DNA of 64,000 nt from Roseomonas genomospecies 6 (GTDB lineage Bacteria; Pseudomonadota; Alphaproteobacteria; Azospirillales; Azospirillaceae), in contig NZ_QOKW01000007.1 in the NCBI RefSeq assembly GCF_008365375.1, positions 124,001-188,000 on the forward strand, given 5' to 3'. This document shows positions 8,650-16,905 of this stretch, piece by piece (within the stretch, counting starts at the first letter, position 1; every line of letters begins with the position of its first letter). The notes below the pieces were generated by a model, which was not told the origin of the DNA, did not search any database, and worked only from the letters and a program-made list of their open reading frames with translations. The position numbers and the translations under genes were made by a program.

Positions 8650-8687
8650 ACCCCCGAGGCATGCTGTGCCTCGGGGGTTCTTTTTTG
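8650..8687 (+). terminator. Rho-independent terminator after pntB
   Basis: A perfect stem pairs 8651-8661 with 8667-8677 (ACCCCCGAGGCA type arm) around a five-base loop, followed by a T-rich tail with six consecutive T residues. Confidence 0.9.
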
Positions 8688-8715
8688 CCCTCACAAGAAA
8701 CGGAGAGAGGACGCC

Positions 8716-9003
8716 ATGCCCGCCTACATCATCGCCGATGTGAACGTGACGAATCCCGAGGCCTATGAAAACTACAAGAAGCTGACGCCGAACGCGGTCG
8801 CCAAGAACGGCGGGCGCTTCATCGCCCGCGGCGGGCAGGCGGAGGAGCTGGAGGGCGGCTGGCAGCCCAACCGCGTGGTCATCCTGGAATTCCCGGACTA
8901 CGCCGCCGCCAAGGCCTTCTACGACAGCCCCGAGTACCGTGAGGCACGCGAGGCGCGGAAGGGCGCCGCCGACTTCCGGATGATCGTGGTCGACGGCGCC
9001 TGA
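8716..9003 (+). CDS. DUF1330 family protein
   Basis: This is a 95-residue protein of the DUF1330 family, small ferredoxin-like dimeric alpha/beta-barrel proteins whose function is mostly unknown. Typical features are the start PAYIIADVNVTNPEAYENY, the RGG turn after GRFIA, and the closing stretch FPDYAAAKAFYDSPEYREAREAR. I chose the ATG at 8716, which has a GGAGAGAGG site six bases upstream and follows the pntB terminator, so it is probably transcribed separately. A CCCTCTCCC/GGGAGAGGG hairpin directly follows the stop codon. Confidence 0.88.
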   Translation: MPAYIIADVNVTNPEAYENYKKLTPNAVAKNGGRFIARGGQAEELEGGWQPNRVVILEFPDYAAAKAFYDSPEYREAREARKGAADFRMIVVDGA

Positions 9004-9006
9004 CGC

Positions 9007-9031
9007 TCCCTCTCCCGGGGCGGGAGAGGGA
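9007..9031. terminator. Hairpin between convergent genes
   Basis: An 11-bp perfect inverted repeat (9007-9017 with 9021-9031, loop GGG) lies between the ends of the DUF1330 gene and panB, which converge here. It has no T-run, so it may be a weak bidirectional terminator or a short relative of the interspersed palindromic repeats. Confidence 0.5.
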
Positions 9032-9047
9032 ACTGCAGGCAGTCGCC

Positions 9048-9872
9048 CTACGCCTTCTTGACGCCGAAGCAATGCTCCGGACCGGGGAAGCTGCGGGCCT
9101 TCACCTCGGCGGCGAAGGTCGCGGCGGCCTCGCCGATGGTGGCGCCGAGCTGGGCATAGCGCTTCACGAACTTGGGCTGGAACTCACCGAACAGTCCGAA
9201 CATGTCGTCCGACACCAGAACCTGCCCGTCGCAGGCGGGGGAGGCGCCGATGCCGATGGTGGGGACGATCACGTCCTCGGTGATCTGGCGGGCGAGCGAC
9301 TCCATCGTGCCCTCGATGACCAGGGAGAAGGCGCCGGCCTCGGCGATGGCGCGGGCGTCGGCGCGGATGCGCTCCGCCGCTTCCGGATCGCGGCCCACCG
9401 CCTTGTAGCCGCCAAGAGCGTTCACCGACTGCGGCAGAAGCCCGACATGGCCCATGACCGGGACGCCGCGGGTGGTCAGGTAGGCGACCGTTTCGGCCAT
9501 CTCCAGCCCGCCTTCCAGCTTCACCGCCTGGGCGCCGCTCTCCGCCATGACGCGGGCGGCGTTGCGGAAGGCCACCTGGGGGCTTTCCTGGTAGCTGCCG
9601 AAGGGAAGGTCGACCACCACGCAGGCGTGGCGCGAGCCGCGCACCACGGCGGCGCCATGGGCGATCATCATGTCGAGCGTGACGGGAAGCGTGCTGTCGA
9701 AGCCGTAGACCACCATGCCCAGCGAATCGCCGACCAGCAGCAGGTCCACATGCGGGTCCAGAAGCCGGGCGACCGGGGTGGTGTAGGCGGTCAGGCAGAC
9801 GATCGGCTCGCCGCCCTTGCGCGCGCGCAGCGCCGGAACGGAGACGCGCGGAGTGTCCTTGGATGCGCTCAT
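9048..9872 (-). CDS. panB: 3-methyl-2-oxobutanoate hydroxymethyltransferase
   Basis: PanB (274 residues) transfers a hydroxymethyl group from methylene-tetrahydrofolate to 2-oxoisovalerate, giving ketopantoate on the way to pantothenate and CoA. The TIM-barrel signatures are present: ITCLTAY-like start ([17 protein letters not shown]), the metal-binding [19 protein letters not shown] and [12 protein letters not shown]. The ATG at 9872 has a GGGAGG site seven bases upstream and gives the normal family length. PanC is not beside it. Its substrate is an intermediate of valine synthesis, whose ilvIHC genes lie 20 kb away. Confidence 0.96.
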   Translation of the reverse strand: MSASKDTPRVSVPALRARKGGEPIVCLTAYTTPVARLLDPHVDLLLVGDSLGMVVYGFDSTLPVTLDMMIAHGAAVVRGSRHACVVVDLPFGSYQESPQVAFRNAARVMAESGAQAVKLEGGLEMAETVAYLTTRGVPVMGHVGLLPQSVNALGGYKAVGRDPEAAERIRADARAIAEAGAFSLVIEGTMESLARQITEDVIVPTIGIGASPACDGQVLVSDDMFGLFGEFQPKFVKRYAQLGATIGEAAATFAAEVKARSFPGPEHCFGVKKA

Positions 9873-10066
9873 TGGCGACCCTCCCCATTCTTTTCTTGGC
9901 AGATTTTCCCTGGTGCGGCGAAGCGGACCGCAGATGCACCAAAACCGCCCACGCGCAATCGCGGGGCGGCAGGTGCGAGACACAAGAGGGGCAAGCGCGC
10001 GAACGCGCATGGAAGCCCGGCGCACCGGAGTGCGCCTGTCAATCCGGCGCGAAACGCGCCCGGAAA

Positions 10067-10270
10067 TTAATAGCCCTCGCGCTCCATGCGCTTGCGGAGC
10101 AGCTTGCGGGTGCGACGCACCGCCTCAGCCTTCTCACGCGCGCGCTTCTCCGAGGGCTTCTCGTAGTTCCGGCGCAGCTTCATTTCCCGGAAAATGCCCT
10201 CGCGCTGCATCTTCTTCTTCAGCGCGCGGAGGGCCTGATCGACGTTGTTGTCTCGGACCAGAACTTGCAC
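10067..10270 (-). CDS. rpsU: 30S ribosomal protein S21
   Basis: This small basic protein (67 residues) has the S21 sequence [20 protein letters not shown], then [21 protein letters not shown] and an arginine-lysine-rich tail. S21 binds the small ribosomal subunit near the anti-Shine-Dalgarno helix. The start is not ATG: I chose GTG at 10270, which gives the family's usual N-terminus (VQVLVRDN), with AAAGGG about 11 bases upstream. A second GTG at 10282 is possible and would add four residues. A short GGCGCG/CGCGCC hairpin lies just past the gene. Confidence 0.93.
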   Translation of the reverse strand: MQVLVRDNNVDQALRALKKKMQREGIFREMKLRRNYEKPSEKRAREKAEAVRRTRKLLRKRMEREGY

Positions 10271-10485
10271 GTTAACCGTCACCCTTTCAAGTGAGCCGAG
10301 TTGCCATGAAGCAACAAACAGGCATGCGACAGGCATGCGCTTTCGGGCGCACCCCTTGTGTGGACCTTTGTGTAGCACGGACGGGGCCGCCTGTGAAGCG
10401 GAGTCTTCGAAGCTTGGAATTCCCGTGGGGATAAAGCGTGGCCAAAGCGATTGTCTGCCGGGCCGCACCGCCCAGATAATAGGGC

Positions 10486-11028
10486 ATGGCCCTGTTGAAG
10501 ATCGCCCGCATGGGGCATCCGGTGCTGCGCAAGGTCGCGGCCCCCGTGCCCGACCCGACCGCTCCGGAGATCCGTCGGCTGGCGTCCGACATGATCGACA
10601 CCATGCTGGACGCGCCCGGAGTCGGGTTGGCGGCCCCGCAGGTGCACGAATCGCTGCGGATGATCGTGTTCCGCGTGCCGGGCGAGCGGTCGGGCGGCGA
10701 ATCGGTGGGGCCGACCGTTCTCATCAACCCGGTGGTCGAGCCGCTGGGGGACGCGCTGGTGACCGGCCTGGAAGGCTGCCTGTCGATTCCCGAGCTGCGC
10801 GGCATCGTTCCGCGATTCGTGCGAATCCGCTACCGCGGCGTCGGGCTGGACGGCGAACCCATCGAGCGGGAGGCGGAGGGCTTCCACGCCCGCGTCATTC
10901 AACACGAATGCGATCACCTGGACGGCGTTCTTTACATCGACCGGATGACCGATCTGCGCTATCTGGCGTTCAAGGACGAGGCGCATCATGTGGCCGAGGC
11001 GCTGGACCAGCAGGAGGGGAGAGACTGA
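10486..11028 (+). CDS. def: Peptide deformylase
   Basis: The enzyme removes the formyl group from the initiator methionine of nascent proteins. It has 180 residues and all three signature motifs: GVGLAAPQ at 45-52, EGCLS at 96-100 and QHECDHLDG at 139-147. C98, H140 and H144 are the metal ligands and E141 the catalytic residue. The next gene starts one base after its stop, so the two form an operon. Neither fmt nor a second def is adjacent, although def-fmt pairing is common elsewhere. Confidence 0.94.
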   Translation: MALLKIARMGHPVLRKVAAPVPDPTAPEIRRLASDMIDTMLDAPGVGLAAPQVHESLRMIVFRVPGERSGGESVGPTVLINPVVEPLGDALVTGLEGCLSIPELRGIVPRFVRIRYRGVGLDGEPIEREAEGFHARVIQHECDHLDGVLYIDRMTDLRYLAFKDEAHHVAEALDQQEGRD

Positions 11029-11029
11029 C

Positions 11030-11740
11030 ATGGATGCTGTCCTGGACATGGACGTGGTGCGGGACGACATCCTGCTGTCCACGCTTCCCAACATCGTGTT
11101 CGACGGCTGGAGCCTTCAGGCGCTGCGCGACGGCGCGCAGATGGCCGGTTACGACGCCGCGACCATGCACCGCGCCTTCCCCGGCGGCGTGCCGGAGTTG
11201 GTGGAGCATTTCGGTGCCTGGACCGACCGCCGCATGCTGGCCGAACTGGACAAGCATCCGCTGGACGAGATGAAGGTGCGCGACAAGATCGCGCTGGCCG
11301 TCCGAACCCATTTCGAGGTGCTGGAGCCCCACATGGAGGCCAAGCGCCGGCTGCTCGCCTACCTCGCGATGCCGCAGAACCTGGGGCTGGGGCTGAGCAT
11401 GCTGTACCGCACGGTGGACGCCATGTGGTTCGCGGCGGGCGACACCGCCACCGACTTCAACCATTACACCAAGCGCGCCACGCTTGCCGCGGTACTCAGC
11501 TCCGCGACCTTCTACTGGCTGGACGACCGGTCGGAGGGCCATGTCGAGACCTGGGCCTTCGTGGACCGCCGCCTGCACGACGTCATGAACATGGGCAAGG
11601 CGATGTCCGCCATGGGCCGCGCCGGGCGCCTGCTCAGCCACCTGCCCAGCCCCGCGCGCTTCGCCCGCCAGATCCGCCAGCGCACTGCCGGCAGCGTCCC
11701 GGTGGACAGCGCCTCCACCCACATGGCGGAGAACATCTGA
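11030..11740 (+). CDS. COQ9 family ubiquinone biosynthesis protein
   Basis: This 236-residue, all-helical protein starts like a TetR-fold domain (ILLSTLPNIVFDGWSLQALRDGAQMAGYDAATMHRAFPGGVPELVEHF) and ends with the COQ9 C-terminal region (about 130-205, including YRTVDAMWFAAGDTATDFNHYTKRATLAAVLSS). COQ9 proteins bind lipids and help the quinone hydroxylase in ubiquinone synthesis; the role is inferred from eukaryotic and alphaproteobacterial relatives. The ATG at 11030 lies behind AGGAGGGGAG and one base after the def stop. The gene ends five bases from the convergent TfoX-N gene. Confidence 0.85.
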   Translation: MDAVLDMDVVRDDILLSTLPNIVFDGWSLQALRDGAQMAGYDAATMHRAFPGGVPELVEHFGAWTDRRMLAELDKHPLDEMKVRDKIALAVRTHFEVLEPHMEAKRRLLAYLAMPQNLGLGLSMLYRTVDAMWFAAGDTATDFNHYTKRATLAAVLSSATFYWLDDRSEGHVETWAFVDRRLHDVMNMGKAMSAMGRAGRLLSHLPSPARFARQIRQRTAGSVPVDSASTHMAENI

Positions 11741-11745
11741 ACGGA

Positions 11746-12123
11746 TCAGGCTTTTGTTCTTTTGCGCGCCGGCTTCTTCACGGCGCCCTTTCTCACGGCG
11801 GCGGTGCGGATCGCCGCCGCCAGGGCTGGGCGCGCCCAGAGCATAAGCTCATCCGGGTCATCAAGCGCCGATTCGGGCGGGGGGAAGTAGGGCATGACCG
11901 TCGGCTTGTCGTCGAACGGCTTGAAGGGGCGAAGGCCCAGCATTTCGTAATCGGAACGGTTGCCGTCGTCCGCCTTGAAATAGAGGACGTTGTGGGCCAC
12001 CAGCGCGAAGACGACTCCGTCGCAATAGACCGCGTAGCCACCGAACATGCGGCGGGCGGTGATGGCGCCCAGGGGCGTCAGCGACTCGCACAGGAAACGG
12101 ACGAGTTCGCTGACCGTGGCCAC
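11746..12123 (-). CDS. TfoX N-terminal domain protein
   Basis: The 125-residue protein consists of the TfoX/Sxy N-terminal domain, with the typical ARRMFGGYAVYCDGVVFALVAHNVLYFKAD segment (about 23-52), followed by a short lysine/arginine-rich tail. In gamma-proteobacteria Sxy activates competence genes; for stand-alone N-terminal domains in alphaproteobacteria the role is unknown, so I do not infer competence. It is transcribed in the same direction as sspB and follows it by 11 bases, so it may be the last gene of an ssrA-sspB unit. Confidence 0.85.
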   Translation of the reverse strand: MATVSELVRFLCESLTPLGAITARRMFGGYAVYCDGVVFALVAHNVLYFKADDGNRSDYEMLGLRPFKPFDDKPTVMPYFPPPESALDDPDELMLWARPALAAAIRTAAVRKGAVKKPARKRTKA

Positions 12124-12134
12124 GGCGAAGGGTT

Positions 12135-12704
12135 CTACTTTTTGCGGAAGGCGTCGAGCGCCACGACCTCGCCGCGTTTCGGCTCCTCGCCGGAGCGGTC
12201 CGCGTCGGGCTTGGCCGGATCGGACTTCGCCGAGTCGGACTTGGCGAGCTTCGCGATGGCCGGCTTCGCCCCGTCCTTGCCGTCCGCGGCCTTCTTCCCC
12301 GGCGACTCGCGCGTGGGAATGGCGGAGACCTCCGCCGATTCGGCGGGCTCGACCGGCTGGAACTGGAGGGCGAAATTCTCCGACGGATCGGCGAAGGTGG
12401 TGATGGCGGCGTAGGGGATGACCAGCCGCTCATGCACGTTGTTGAAGCTCAGCGTCACCTCGAAATGATCGTCCAGCGCCTCCAGCCCATAGAACTGGTA
12501 CTGGATGACGATGGTCATCTCGTTGGGATACTGCGACGCCAGATATTCCGGGATGTCGACGCCAGGATAACCCGTCCGGAAAGTCAGGTAGAAATGATGA
12601 TCGCCGGGGAGCCCGCGGTCCGTCACCTGGCGGAGCGCGTCACGGACGACGCCACGCAAGGCGGCCTCGACCATGCGGTCATAACGCAACTGCTCTCTCG
12701 GCAT
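12135..12704 (-). CDS. sspB: SspB, ClpXP adaptor for ssrA-tagged proteins (alpha type)
   Basis: SspB tethers proteins carrying the tmRNA-encoded tag to the ClpXP protease. The 189-residue chain has the SspB fold in residues about 1-115, with GLPGDHHFYLTFRTGYPGVDIPEYL and the tag-binding segment IVIQYQFYGLEALDDHFEVTLSFNNVHERLVIPY. A long flexible tail rich in Ala, Lys, Ser and Asp (about 125-175) follows, and the terminal GEVVALDAFRKK is the ClpX-binding motif typical of alpha-SspB. The tmRNA gene that makes the tag lies immediately upstream on the same strand, a strong functional pairing. Confidence 0.95.
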   Translation of the reverse strand: MPREQLRYDRMVEAALRGVVRDALRQVTDRGLPGDHHFYLTFRTGYPGVDIPEYLASQYPNEMTIVIQYQFYGLEALDDHFEVTLSFNNVHERLVIPYAAITTFADPSENFALQFQPVEPAESAEVSAIPTRESPGKKAADGKDGAKPAIAKLAKSDSAKSDPAKPDADRSGEEPKRGEVVALDAFRKK

Positions 12705-12734
12705 TCTTGGGCGGGTCCTTAACGCCAGACGGGT

Positions 12735-13075
12735 AAGTGTGGGCCTTCTGTTGCTAGGCGGCCCACGGCCCCACCCTCAGGTGCTACCCATCAGGGATTG
12801 ATTTCGGTCAGTTACCGCTGTTAGGCGGCAACGGCGACCGGAGCAACGTTGTCGTTGGCAACTATTGCAATGGCCCGATAACGGCGGAACCATGCCGAGC
12901 GAAGACCATGCCTTTACCACGCGTGTCGATCCTATTTCGCCCCCAACGAACCCGCTCCCAACGGCAACGCCCGAGAGACCGGTGGTTTGTTTGGTGGAGG
13001 CGCCGGGTACCGCCCCCGGGTCCACAACGCTTATTCCGCAAGGCGTTTATCGCCATAGTCGGCGGCTGCCGACGG
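12735..13075 (-). ncRNA. ssrA: tmRNA (ssrA), circularly permuted two-piece type
   Basis: On the minus strand the acceptor piece comes first: it ends CGCCTCCACCA at 12992. The coding piece begins GGGGGCG at 12944. The two pair into a seven-base acceptor stem with a G-U at the third pair, the alanine identity element. About 47 bases between them would be removed on processing. The tag frame runs from 12859 to 12821 and encodes ANDNVAPVAVAA followed by TAA, a typical alphaproteobacterial proteolysis tag. The T-stem is CCGGG/CCCGG with the unusual loop GGCGGTA. The 5' end (about 13073) and 3' end (hairpin 12739-12766) are estimates. tmRNA rescues stalled ribosomes. Confidence 0.95.
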
Positions 13076-13079
13076 TTCC

Positions 13080-13108
13080 AATATAGGCCCTTCGCCCGAA
13101 GATGGAAA
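13080..13108 (-). promoter_or_regulatory. Predicted ssrA promoter
   Basis: On the minus strand TATATT (13085 to 13080) lies seven bases ahead of the estimated 5' end of the tmRNA precursor. TTTCCA (13108 to 13103) is placed 17 bases further upstream. The -10 is good; the -35 is weak. Confidence 0.45.
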
Positions 13109-13216
13109 GGGGTTGCCCGAGGAATCTGTCCGGCGGCCTCCGGCCCGGCTTTCCAGATGACGGGATTTACGCGCGGACGTAGAGTGCCGCCCCCTCTCAC
13201 GCGCAGGAGCACCGCC

Positions 13217-15142
13217 ATGACGCCGCCCCCGGTGACGCCGTCCCAGATGACGCCACACGAGGCCGACGGCCTTCATCGCCGGGGCCTCGTCGCCGCGCAG
13301 GCCGGGCGCTTCGACGAGGCGCTGGACCTGATCGGGCGGGCCATCGCCGCCTATCCCACGGTTCCCGTCTGGTGGGCGAACTACGGGCTGGTGATGGAAA
13401 GCCTGGGCGACGTCGCCGGGGCGGCCAACGCCTATGCCGGGGCGCTGAACCTCGATCCCTCGCTGGACATGGCGATGGACGGGCTGCTGGCCATGACGGA
13501 GGCGGTGCGCCGGGCCGGCGATTCCGCCCGCGCGGAGGCCTTCTTCCGCCGCGCCATCGCTCTGAACCCGAAGACGCTGGCCGCCGTCGCCAATCTGGGC
13601 GTTCTGCTGCGCGCGCAAGCCCGGCGGGATGAGGCGGTGGTGCTCTACGGGCGCGCCGGACGGCTCGACCCGGCCAACTGGGCGCACCCCTACAACCTCG
13701 GCAACGCGCTGGCCGAGATGAACCGGCTGGGCGAGGCCGACGACGCTTACCGGAGTGCGCTCATCCTCGCGCCGGGCCGGGCGGAGGTGCGGGCGAACCG
13801 CGCCACCCGCGTGCTCGCCATGCAAGGGCGGGCGGAGGAGGCGCTGGCGGAGATCGAAGGCGTGGTGGCGCAGCATCCGGGCGTCGATTCGCTGAACGCC
13901 TCGCGCCTCTACCTGATGCAGTTCGCGCCGGGGCTGACCATGCCGGCCATCGCCCAGGCCCATGCGGACTGGGGCGCGCGTTACCCGGACCGTCCGGCGC
14001 CCGCCGTGGCCGCTCCGGCGCCGAAGATCCGCGTCGGCTACGTCTCGCCGGATTTCCGCGCGCATCCCGTGGGCTTCTTCCTGGAGCCGGTGCTGGCGAA
14101 CCACGACCGCGCCGCCTTCGAGATCGTCTGCTACGCCAACACCGCCAACCCGGATTGGAAGACGGAACGGCTGATGGCCCACGCCGACCACTGGGTCTGG
14201 ACGGCGGGGATGGATGACGAGGCTTTGGCCCAGCGCATCCAGGCGGACGGCATCCATATCCTGGTCGATCTGGCGGGCCACACCTTCGGCAACCGCCTGC
14301 CGGTCTTCGCGCGGCGGGCGGCGCCGGTCCAGGCGTCCTGGGCGGGTTACGTCGGCACCACCGGCCTGCCGGCCATGGATTATCTGATTTCCGACGCGCG
14401 GCAGAGCCCGCCGGGGTCGGACGGCTGGTGCATCGAAGGCATCGTGCGCATGCCCGACGCCTATGTCCCCTGGGCGCCGCCCGAGGACGCGCCGCCGGTG
14501 GCGCCGCTTCCGCTGGTGGAGCGCGGCTGTGCCACCTTCGGCTCCTTCAACGCCCTGCCCAAGCTGAACGCGGAGGTCGCGGCTCTGTGGGCGCGCGTGC
14601 TGGAGGCCGTTCCCGGCTCCCGCCTGCTGCTTCGCACGCTAGGCTTCGACGATGCCGGCACCGCCGCCCGAGCCCTGGCGCTGTTCGAGCGGGCCGGGCT
14701 GGACCCGGCGCAGGTGCAACTGCGGGGCGGGGCGCCGCACCGGGAGTTCCTCGCCGGCTACGGCGAGGTGGACGTGGCGCTGGACCCCTTCCCCTATTCC
14801 GGCGGGCTGACGACGCTGGAGGCGCTGTGGATGGGCGTGCCGGTGGTGACCCTGGGCGGCGACCGCTTCTGCGCCCGCCATTCGGTCACGCATCTCGCCT
14901 CGGCCGGGCTGTCCGATCTGGTGGCCGAGGGGGCGGACGCCTATGTCGCCAAGGCGGCGGCGCTGGTGGCCGACCCGGCGGGGCTGGCGGCCCTGCGCGG
15001 CGGTCTGCGGGACCGGCTGGCGGCGTCCCCGGCGCTGAACGGGGCGCGTTTCACCCGCGCATTGGAAGCGGCCTTCGGCGTCATGTGGCAGCGCTTCCAG
15101 GCCGGGCAGGGGCGGGCGAGCTTCTCCCTCAATTTCGACTAG
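13217..15142 (+). CDS. TPR-containing glycosyltransferase, SPINDLY/O-GlcNAc transferase-like (GT41)
   Basis: This is a 641-residue protein. Residues about 10-240 form roughly six tetratricopeptide repeats (for example NLGNALAEMNRLGEADDAYRSALILAPG). Residues about 270-630 form the GT41 catalytic region. Signatures are KIRVGYVSPDFRAHPVGFFLEP with the catalytic-type His, the GTTGLPAMDYLISDARQSPP loop and the donor-binding stretch DPFPYSGGLTTLEALWMGVPVV. Bacterial members modify proteins or surface glycans; the acceptor here is unknown. I chose the ATG at 13217 behind AGGAG, because the open frame upstream runs across the tmRNA gene. It is oriented away from ssrA. Confidence 0.87.
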   Translation: MTPPPVTPSQMTPHEADGLHRRGLVAAQAGRFDEALDLIGRAIAAYPTVPVWWANYGLVMESLGDVAGAANAYAGALNLDPSLDMAMDGLLAMTEAVRRAGDSARAEAFFRRAIALNPKTLAAVANLGVLLRAQARRDEAVVLYGRAGRLDPANWAHPYNLGNALAEMNRLGEADDAYRSALILAPGRAEVRANRATRVLAMQGRAEEALAEIEGVVAQHPGVDSLNASRLYLMQFAPGLTMPAIAQAHADWGARYPDRPAPAVAAPAPKIRVGYVSPDFRAHPVGFFLEPVLANHDRAAFEIVCYANTANPDWKTERLMAHADHWVWTAGMDDEALAQRIQADGIHILVDLAGHTFGNRLPVFARRAAPVQASWAGYVGTTGLPAMDYLISDARQSPPGSDGWCIEGIVRMPDAYVPWAPPEDAPPVAPLPLVERGCATFGSFNALPKLNAEVAALWARVLEAVPGSRLLLRTLGFDDAGTAARALALFERAGLDPAQVQLRGGAPHREFLAGYGEVDVALDPFPYSGGLTTLEALWMGVPVVTLGGDRFCARHSVTHLASAGLSDLVAEGADAYVAKAAALVADPAGLAALRGGLRDRLAASPALNGARFTRALEAAFGVMWQRFQAGQGRASFSLNFD

Positions 15143-15160
15143 GGAGTTTCGACCGAGGAC

Positions 15161-15550
15161 TCAGGCGCGTTCCGACCCGGGCGCGCCGGTGCTCCACAGC
15201 AGCCCCAGCACCATGCCCTTGCAGCGCGGCAGGAGCAGCCAGGTCAGCAGCAGGGTCAGCGCCGGCCAGACGGTCAGATGCACCCAGGTCGCCGGCTCGT
15301 AGCTCTGCTCGACCGACAGCAGCGCCGGGATGACGATGTGGCCGACGATCAGGATCGTCATCCAGGGCGGCGCGTCGTCGGCGCGGAAATGGCCGAACGC
15401 CTCGCCGCAATGGGCGCAGTGGTCCACCGGCTTCAGGTAGTTCCTCAGCAGGCGCCCGCGCCCGCAGGCCGGGCAACTGCCCATCAGCCCGCGCAGGGCC
15501 GCCGTCGTCTTCGACCGATTGCCGTCTTCCGTCCCATCCTCGACCGCCAT
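15161..15550 (-). CDS. DUF983 family membrane protein with zinc ribbon
   Basis: The 129-residue protein carries two CxxC pairs (CPACG and CAHCG, about 26-50), probably one zinc ribbon, followed by two transmembrane helices (about 64-83 and 90-108). The order GLMGSCPACGRGRLLRNYLKP and DDAPPWMTILIVGHIVIP is typical of DUF983. Family members often lie near cytochrome c oxidase genes, but here the neighbours are a glycosyltransferase and a small unknown gene, so no role is inferred. The start ATG at 15550 follows a GGGGAG site. Confidence 0.88.
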   Translation of the reverse strand: MAVEDGTEDGNRSKTTAALRGLMGSCPACGRGRLLRNYLKPVDHCAHCGEAFGHFRADDAPPWMTILIVGHIVIPALLSVEQSYEPATWVHLTVWPALTLLLTWLLLPRCKGMVLGLLWSTGAPGSERA

Positions 15551-15610
15551 GACCGCTCCCCTGCGTTCCGCTCCTCGAAGGGCGTCATATGGGAAGGGAG
15601 CGACCGATCG

Positions 15611-15802
15611 TCACGCCGTTCCGTCTTCCGCACTTCCGGGTTGCGCCGCGCGCAGGGCCTCGATGCGGCGGGCGATGTTCTCCAGCCGCATCTGAAGCTC
15701 GTGGGCGCACAGGGCGTGCGCGGCGGCGCGGGCCTCCGCCGCGATGTCGGCGATGGCGGCTTCGAGGGTGCGGATTCGGGCGTCGCGCGCGTCTTCGCTC
15801 AT
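15611..15802 (-). CDS. Small hypothetical helical protein
   Basis: This is a 63-residue reading frame, MSEDARDARIRTLEAAIADI and onwards, rich in Ala, Arg and Glu. Its heptad-like pattern of hydrophobic residues suggests one long coiled-coil helix. A GGAG site lies about eleven bases ahead of the ATG. It fills the gap between the DUF983 gene and the divergent ABC binding-protein gene. I recognise no family; the composition is protein-like, but the call rests on position and composition only. Confidence 0.45.
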   Translation of the reverse strand: MSEDARDARIRTLEAAIADIAAEARAAAHALCAHELQMRLENIARRIEALRAAQPGSAEDGTA

Positions 15803-15882
15803 CGGATTTCTGCTCCGGCTGTTGACGGACCGGCCCCCGGGCGTCTACGGGATGCACAAACCCCCTCCGGGAGCCTGGAGCC

Positions 15883-16863
15883 ATGACGATCACCCGCCTG
15901 TTTCTCGCCGCAACCGCCGCCACGGCCTTTGCCGCGGCCGCGCTGAGCGGCACCGCCGCCGCCGCCCAGACCAAGACCGTCGCCATCACCGCCATCGTCG
16001 AGCATCCGGCGCTGGACGCCACGCGCGACGGCGTAGTGGAGGCGCTGAAGGCCGCGGGTTTCACGCCGGGTGAGACTCTGAAGGTCGAGTATCAGAGCGC
16101 CCAGGGCAACCCCGCCACCGCCGCGCAGATCGCGCGCCAGTTCGCGGGCGCCCGTCCGGACGTGATCGTTCCGATCTCCACCCCCTCCGCCCAAGCGGTC
16201 GTCGCCTCCACCCGCGACATTCCGGTGGTCTTCACCGCCGTGACCGACCCGGTCGGCGCGCAGCTCGTCCGCAACCTGGACAAGCCGGGCGCCAACGTCA
16301 CCGGCGTCTCCGACATGGCCCCGGTTGCCGAGCATGTGGCGCTGATCCGCGAGATCGTGCCGTCGGTGAAGCGTCTGGGCGTCCTCTACAACCCCGGTGA
16401 GCCGAACTCCGTCTCGCTGGTGAAGGCGCTGAAGGACGAGGCTCAGAAGGCCGGTCTGGCCGTGGTCGAGGCGACCGTCACCAAGTCCGCCGACGCCCAG
16501 CCTGCCGCCCGCAGCCTCGTCGGCAAGGCCGACGCGGTCTATGTGCCGCTGGACAACACGGTCGTCTCGGCGCTGGAGAGCGTCGTGGCGGTGGGCCAGC
16601 AGGCCAAGCTGCCGGTCTTTTCCGCCGACACCGACAGCGTGGCGCGCGGCGCGGTCGCCTCCATCGGCTTCGACTACCGTCAGGTGGGCCGCCAGACCGG
16701 CGAAGTGGTCGCCCGTATCCTGAAGGGCGAGAAGGCGGGCGACGTTCCGGTGACCTTCGCCAAGGGCTCCGACCTGTTCGTGAACCCCAAATCCGCCGCG
16801 GCGATGGGCGTGACCATCCCCGAAGCCGTGACCAAGCGCGCGACCAAGGTGGTCGGGCAGTAA
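15883..16863 (+). CDS. ABC transporter substrate-binding protein (ABC_sub_bind family)
   Basis: The 326-residue protein has an N-terminal signal peptide (MTITRLFLAATAATAFAAAA, with likely cleavage after SGTAAAA) and the two-lobed fold of the PF04392 binding-protein family. Recognisable stretches are VEHPALDATRDGVVEALKAAGF, PVVFTAVTDPVGAQLV and VTGVSDMAPV. Relatives include the streptococcal tryptophan-binding TrpX, but the substrate cannot be read from the sequence. The permease and ATPase genes follow, completing an importer, although a 156-base gap with a palindromic repeat separates this gene from them. Confidence 0.9.
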   Translation: MTITRLFLAATAATAFAAAALSGTAAAAQTKTVAITAIVEHPALDATRDGVVEALKAAGFTPGETLKVEYQSAQGNPATAAQIARQFAGARPDVIVPISTPSAQAVVASTRDIPVVFTAVTDPVGAQLVRNLDKPGANVTGVSDMAPVAEHVALIREIVPSVKRLGVLYNPGEPNSVSLVKALKDEAQKAGLAVVEATVTKSADAQPAARSLVGKADAVYVPLDNTVVSALESVVAVGQQAKLPVFSADTDSVARGAVASIGFDYRQVGRQTGEVVARILKGEKAGDVPVTFAKGSDLFVNPKSAAAMGVTIPEAVTKRATKVVGQ

Positions 16864-16905
16864 TCGCTTAACAGCAAATTTTGTAAGGACTGCGCACCGC
16901 GGCGA

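Noticed and set aside
11746..12123. Reading the TfoX-N protein as a competence regulator
   Set aside because: Only the N-terminal domain is present and there are no competence genes nearby; stand-alone domains of this type are common in alphaproteobacteria without known competence roles.
13031..14281. A minus-strand open frame of 416 codons across the glycosyltransferase gene and the tmRNA acceptor piece
   Set aside because: It is antisense to a TPR/GT41 frame with clear motifs and overlaps the tmRNA promoter; its sequence is low in complexity.
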